Origin: a virus
DNA length: 24,221 nucleotides
Direction: 5' to 3' (one strand)
IMG/VR virus record: IMGVR_UViG_3300024933_000006
Location: 1 to 24,221 of that record
A program made the position numbers and the translations under genes. The notes beneath the pieces are model-generated. The model searched no databases. It had not been told where the DNA came from and saw only the letters and a program-made list of their open reading frames with translations. This document shows, piece by piece, positions 21,033 through 24,221 of this stretch (position 1 is its first letter; every line of letters begins with the position of its first letter).

Positions 21033-21304
21033 CCACCCGCCCCAACCTCACCACCTTGGCCGCGCTGCTGGCCGTCTTCGCCGTGTTCTTCTGGGCGCAG
21101 GCCGACGACGCGCGTCATCTCGGCAACCCGCCGACCGCAGCAGCGCAAGCCGCGCGGGAAGAAGCCGAGGCCATCGCCAGCCGGGAATGGGCCGGGCAGC
21201 AGGTGTGCGGCCCGCACGCCACGCCGGAATGGATGGACTCGAAAACACTTCAGTGTTTGCGGCATGTTGACCAGCCGACGCGGGTCGCTGGCGGGGCGCC
21301 ATGA
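21029..21304 (+). CDS. Small exported or membrane-anchored phage protein
   Basis: A 91-residue protein: an N-terminal hydrophobic helix LTTLAALLAVFAVFFWAQA (7-25), then a polar part with QQVCGPHATPEWMDSKTLQC. The C-G-P-x-A-x-x-x-W-x-D-x-x-T-x-Q-C motif with two cysteines is familiar from small phage proteins of the early arm. ATG 21029 has GGAG 7 bases upstream and ATGA coupling; the frame upstream is a shadow. Confidence 0.75.
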   Translation: MTTRPNLTTLAALLAVFAVFFWAQADDARHLGNPPTAAAQAAREEAEAIASREWAGQQVCGPHATPEWMDSKTLQCLRHVDQPTRVAGGAP

Positions 21305-21396
21305 AAGCCGCCATCGCCTTCGGCGCCTGGCTCGCCACAACCTCCGCAGCGCTCGCCCTCTACATGGCGTGGCTCCACCAACCTTTCATCCACTGA
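21301..21396 (+). CDS. 31-residue membrane micropeptide
   Basis: MKAAIAFGAWLATTSAALAL continues to YMAWLHQPFIH: a single hydrophobic helix. The ATG overlaps the preceding stop as ATGA and the stop lies 7 bases before recT. The gap-filling position and coupling support a real tiny gene. Confidence 0.52.
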   Translation: MKAAIAFGAWLATTSAALALYMAWLHQPFIH

Positions 21397-21403
21397 GGAC
21401 CGC

Positions 21404-22465
21404 ATGAACTCCCCCACCCCTTCCACCAGCACCGCCCTGGCCGTGCACAGCGCCAGCAGCTACGACCTGCTCATGAACGCCGACAGCCTGGAGCGGCTGG
21501 AGCGCATCGCCGATCTGATGGCCAGCGGCAAAACCACCGTGCCGGCGCACCTGCGCGGCAGCAAAGGCGACTGCTTCGCTATCGTGCTCCAGTCCATGCA
21601 ATGGGGCATGAACCCCATCGCCGTTGCGCAGAAAACCCACCTGGTGAACGGAACGCTCGGCTATGAGGCCCAGCTTGTGGCGGCCGTCATCAACAGCAGC
21701 GGCGCGGTGAAAGACCGCTTTGCCTTCGAGTTCTTCGGCCCCTGGGAAAAGGTGATCGGCAAGTTCACCGTGAAGAAGGGCGAGAAGGGCGAATACCGCG
21801 TGCCCGGCTGGACGTTCGCTGATGAGGAAGGCTGCGGTGTGCGCGTGTCGGCCACGCTCAAGGGCGAGACGGCGCCGCGCGTGCTGGAGCTGCTGCTGGC
21901 ACAGGCCCGCGTGCGCAACTCCACGATGTGGGCCGACGACCCGAAGCAGCAGCTTGCGTACCTGTCGGAAAAGAAATGGAGCCGCCTGTACGCCCCCGAC
22001 GTGATCCTGGGCGTCTACACCGCCGACGAACTGGCTGAGCCCGGCGAGAAGTTTATGGGCATGGCAGACGAGGTGCCGCGCGCTCAGCCACATCAGTCCG
22101 CAGAACTCCCTGCATACCCCGCAGACCAGTTCGCAAAGAACCTACCGGCCTGGCGCACTGCCATCGCCGCAGGCAAGGCCACGGCAGACGCCGTGATCGC
22201 CAAGGCCAAGACCAAGGGCACGCTGACGCAGGAGCAGATCGACGCCATCCGGGCACCCATCGAGCAGCCTGTGACGGACGTGCGGCCCAAGGGTGACCCG
22301 GCGCCCACGCTGGCGCAAGACTTGGAAAAGCGCCTGCGTGACGCCCCGGACCTGGACACGCTGTACGGCGTGGCCGACGCCATCGGCGAGGTGGACGACC
22401 CGCAGCAGCGCGCCGACCTCACGGCGCTTTTCGAGCATCGCCAGTTCGCGCTGGAAGCCGAATAA
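21404..22465 (+). CDS. recT: RecT family single-strand annealing protein
   Basis: A 353-residue protein that should coat ssDNA left by the exonuclease and anneal it to complementary strands during phage recombination. Typical blocks are LERIADLMASGKTTVPAHLR, GDCFAIVLQSMQWGMNPIAV, AQKTHLVNGTLGYEAQLVAA, VRVSATLKGETAPRVLELLL and KQQLAYLSEKKWSRLYAPDV, LGVYTADEL. Start 21404 has GAGG 5 bases upstream. The first 20 residues are a Ser/Thr/Pro leader and the last 100 form a polar C-terminal tail (TLTQEQIDAIRAPIEQPVTD). The YqaJ exonuclease follows 68 bases later, making the usual two-component recombinase. Confidence 0.92.
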   Translation: MNSPTPSTSTALAVHSASSYDLLMNADSLERLERIADLMASGKTTVPAHLRGSKGDCFAIVLQSMQWGMNPIAVAQKTHLVNGTLGYEAQLVAAVINSSGAVKDRFAFEFFGPWEKVIGKFTVKKGEKGEYRVPGWTFADEEGCGVRVSATLKGETAPRVLELLLAQARVRNSTMWADDPKQQLAYLSEKKWSRLYAPDVILGVYTADELAEPGEKFMGMADEVPRAQPHQSAELPAYPADQFAKNLPAWRTAIAAGKATADAVIAKAKTKGTLTQEQIDAIRAPIEQPVTDVRPKGDPAPTLAQDLEKRLRDAPDLDTLYGVADAIGEVDDPQQRADLTALFEHRQFALEAE

Positions 22466-22533
22466 CGCTACCTTTTTCATAGCATCGCACGCTTTCTGGC
22501 AAAGCGCTGCATGCTGATTTTGTAGGATTTTCC

Positions 22534-24221
22534 ATGTACCAAGTTCTCGAAAATGCCCCACAGGGCAGTGCCGCCTGGCATGCCGCCCGCGCCAAGCACT
22601 TCTGCGCTTCCGAAGCTGCCGCAGCGCTGGGCCTTTCCAAGTACACCACCCGCGACGAATTGCTGCGCCAGAAGGCCACCGGCCTGACCGAAGAAGTCAG
22701 CCCGGCCAAACAGCGAATCTTTGATGCGGGGCACGAAGCCGAGGCGCTGGCCCGCCCGATTGCCGAGGAAATCGCAGGCACCGAGTTCTACCCCGTGGTG
22801 GCCACGCGCGAAGTGGAAGGCATGGCGCTGCTGGCCAGCTTCGACGGCATCGACATGCTGGACGTACTGATCTGGGAGAACAAGCTGCTGAACCAGTCCC
22901 TGGTGCAGCAGGTGCAGGCGGGCGACCTGGAGCCGCACTACTACCTGCAGTTGGAGCACCAGCTTCTGGTCAGCGGCGCACAGCGCGCCCTGTTCACCAC
23001 CAGCGACGGCACGCCAGAGGGCACGCACCCGCTGTGGTACGAAAGCAAGCCCGAGCGCCGTGCGCAACTCATTGCGGGCTGGAAGCAATTTGCCGCCGAC
23101 CTGGCCGCCTGGAAGCAGCCCGAGGCCAAGCCTGCCCCCGTGGTGGCCGAGGCCATGGAAAGCCTGCCCGCCGTTTCCCTGCGCCTGGACGGCAAGCTGG
23201 CCGTGGTGTCCAACCTTCCCGACTTCTCCACCGCGCTGCGCGCCTTCATCGAGCGAATCCCGGCGAAGCCCGACACTGACCAGGAATTTGCCAACGCCGA
23301 GGCCGCCTGCAAGTCCCTCAAGCGCGCCGAGGAAATGTTGACAGCGGGCGAGGACGCCGCCCTGGGCGAAATGGTGGACTTTGAGGCCATGCGCCGCCAG
23401 GTGCGCGACCTCAAAGAGCTGGCCCGCACCACCCGGCTGGCCACCGAGAAGCTGGTGGCAGCGCGCAAGGAGCAGATCCGCGGTGAAATCGTGGCCGGGG
23501 GCATCGCTGCACTGCGCGAGCACATCGCCGAGCTGAATGCGGCCATGCCCGCCAACTACATGCCCCAGGTGCCTGCCGACTTCGCCGGGGCCGTCAAGGG
23601 CAAGCGCACGCTCGACAGCCTGCGCGGCGCCGTGAACGACGAACTGGCCCGGGCCAAGATTGCCGCCAGCGAAATCGCCAACCGCATCCATGCCAACGTC
23701 AAGACGCTGCAGGAAAGCGGGCTGGTGGTGCACGATGCCGCCGCGCTGGTGCTCAAGCCCCCCGACGACCTGGCCGCCATCATCGCCAACCGACTTGCGG
23801 CCGAGCAGCAGCGCCAGGAAGCCGAGCGCGAACGCATCCGCCGCGAGGAGTTCGAGAAAGTTCAAGCCGCGCAGAAGGAAGAAGACGACCTGATCGCCCG
23901 CATCTGGGAAGCCGCTCGCCGCATCGAGGGCCCTCGCGTCGGCTATGTGCAGAAGGCCATCGGCTACTTCGAGTCGGGCGCAGGCAAGTACATCGACGAT
24001 CACCGCCCCCGCGTGGTGGCTGCTGTGACCGCCGCGCGTGCAGAGATGCAAGAGAAGCTGCGCGAAGCCCAGCAGCGCGAGGAAAACGAGCGCGACGAAT
24101 ATGCGGCCCGGGAGAAGCTGGAAGCCGAAGCGCGCGACGCTCAGGCCGCCATCGCCCAGGCCGTGGCCGGGCTCGACGCCCGCCAGGTCATCGGGGCGGC
24201 CCAGGCCAGTGCAGCTGCTGC
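22534..24221 (+). CDS. YqaJ-type phage exonuclease with long coiled-coil extension (3' end outside window)
   Basis: At least 562 residues, open to the window end. Residues 1-215 form a YqaJ/lambda-Exo PD-(D/E)xK nuclease: SAAWHAARAKHFCASEAAAA, AGHEAEALARP (Glu68 region), ASFDGID (Asp104), IWENK (Glu115, Lys117) and YLQLEHQLLVSG (Gln139/143). It should resect dsDNA ends 5' to 3' for RecT. Family members usually end near 200-330 residues. Here a long helical part follows (EAACKSLKRAEEMLTAGEDA; EQQRQEAERERIRREEFEKV; EKLREAQQREENERDEYAAR), predicted coiled coil. ATG 22534 has AGGA 6 bases upstream. Confidence 0.9.
   Translation, partial: MYQVLENAPQGSAAWHAARAKHFCASEAAAALGLSKYTTRDELLRQKATGLTEEVSPAKQRIFDAGHEAEALARPIAEEIAGTEFYPVVATREVEGMALLASFDGIDMLDVLIWENKLLNQSLVQQVQAGDLEPHYYLQLEHQLLVSGAQRALFTTSDGTPEGTHPLWYESKPERRAQLIAGWKQFAADLAAWKQPEAKPAPVVAEAMESLPAVSLRLDGKLAVVSNLPDFSTALRAFIERIPAKPDTDQEFANAEAACKSLKRAEEMLTAGEDAALGEMVDFEAMRRQVRDLKELARTTRLATEKLVAARKEQIRGEIVAGGIAALREHIAELNAAMPANYMPQVPADFAGAVKGKRTLDSLRGAVNDELARAKIAASEIANRIHANVKTLQESGLVVHDAAALVLKPPDDLAAIIANRLAAEQQRQEAERERIRREEFEKVQAAQKEEDDLIARIWEAARRIEGPRVGYVQKAIGYFESGAGKYIDDHRPRVVAAVTAARAEMQEKLREAQQREENERDEYAAREKLEAEARDAQAAIAQAVAGLDARQVIGAAQASAAA

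Noticed and set aside
22477-24051. 524-codon minus-strand open frame
   Set aside because: Antisense to the YqaJ gene, whose catalytic motifs are readable on the plus strand.

Overview
The window is part of a temperate tailed-phage genome (prophage or phage contig) from a GC-rich host. High GC by eye, overlapping ATGA/GTGA gene junctions, strong AGGAGG-type ribosome sites and the protein styles fit a Burkholderiales host, probably Comamonadaceae; the genus cannot be named from this sequence. Both ends are cut inside genes: a major capsid protein at the left and a YqaJ-type exonuclease at the right. No integrase, attachment site, tRNA or CRISPR array was seen.

Left arm (1-15266, all minus strand, read right to left). 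A Cro-like YdaS-type regulator (14997-15266) opens a tightly packed leftward operon: a small RHH-like protein, an HNH-AP2 endonuclease, a DUF1376 replication initiator-like protein holding four tandem 7-bp repeats, a lambda P-like helicase-loader candidate, a winged-helix/HNH protein, a RuvC-like resolvase, small phage proteins, a Ref-like nuclease, a NUMOD4-HNH endonuclease, a winged-helix regulator and a Rha-family protein. A membrane protein resembling the N-terminus of putAbiC abortive-infection proteins follows, apparently with its own promoter. Then come small terminase, large terminase, P22-like portal, an inserted HNH gene with a terminator, a scaffold candidate and the capsid gene.

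Immunity region (15267-17416). The repressor gene (HTH plus S24 peptidase domain, 15346-16122) faces the Cro-like gene across three 16-bp palindromic operators. Behind the repressor lie an unknown gene, an exported HNH-like protein and another unknown gene, ended by a strong terminator. Two more copies of the same operator sit at 17358-17406 over a second, rightward promoter, giving two separated operator clusters.

Right arm (17417-24221, plus strand). The operator-controlled rightward promoter is followed by about 1,040 bases with no convincing gene but dense in complementary helices, including an 18-bp perfect long-range inverted repeat. This looks like a large structured non-coding RNA that would be silent in the lysogen and made on induction, and it is the most interesting part of the window. 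After it come a conserved phage protein of unknown function, a small lipoprotein, several tiny membrane proteins, another HNH-type endonuclease, and the recombination pair RecT (annealing) and a YqaJ exonuclease with a long coiled-coil extension.

Coordinates, motifs and helices were read by eye. Family names are recognised from sequence motifs, not from searches.
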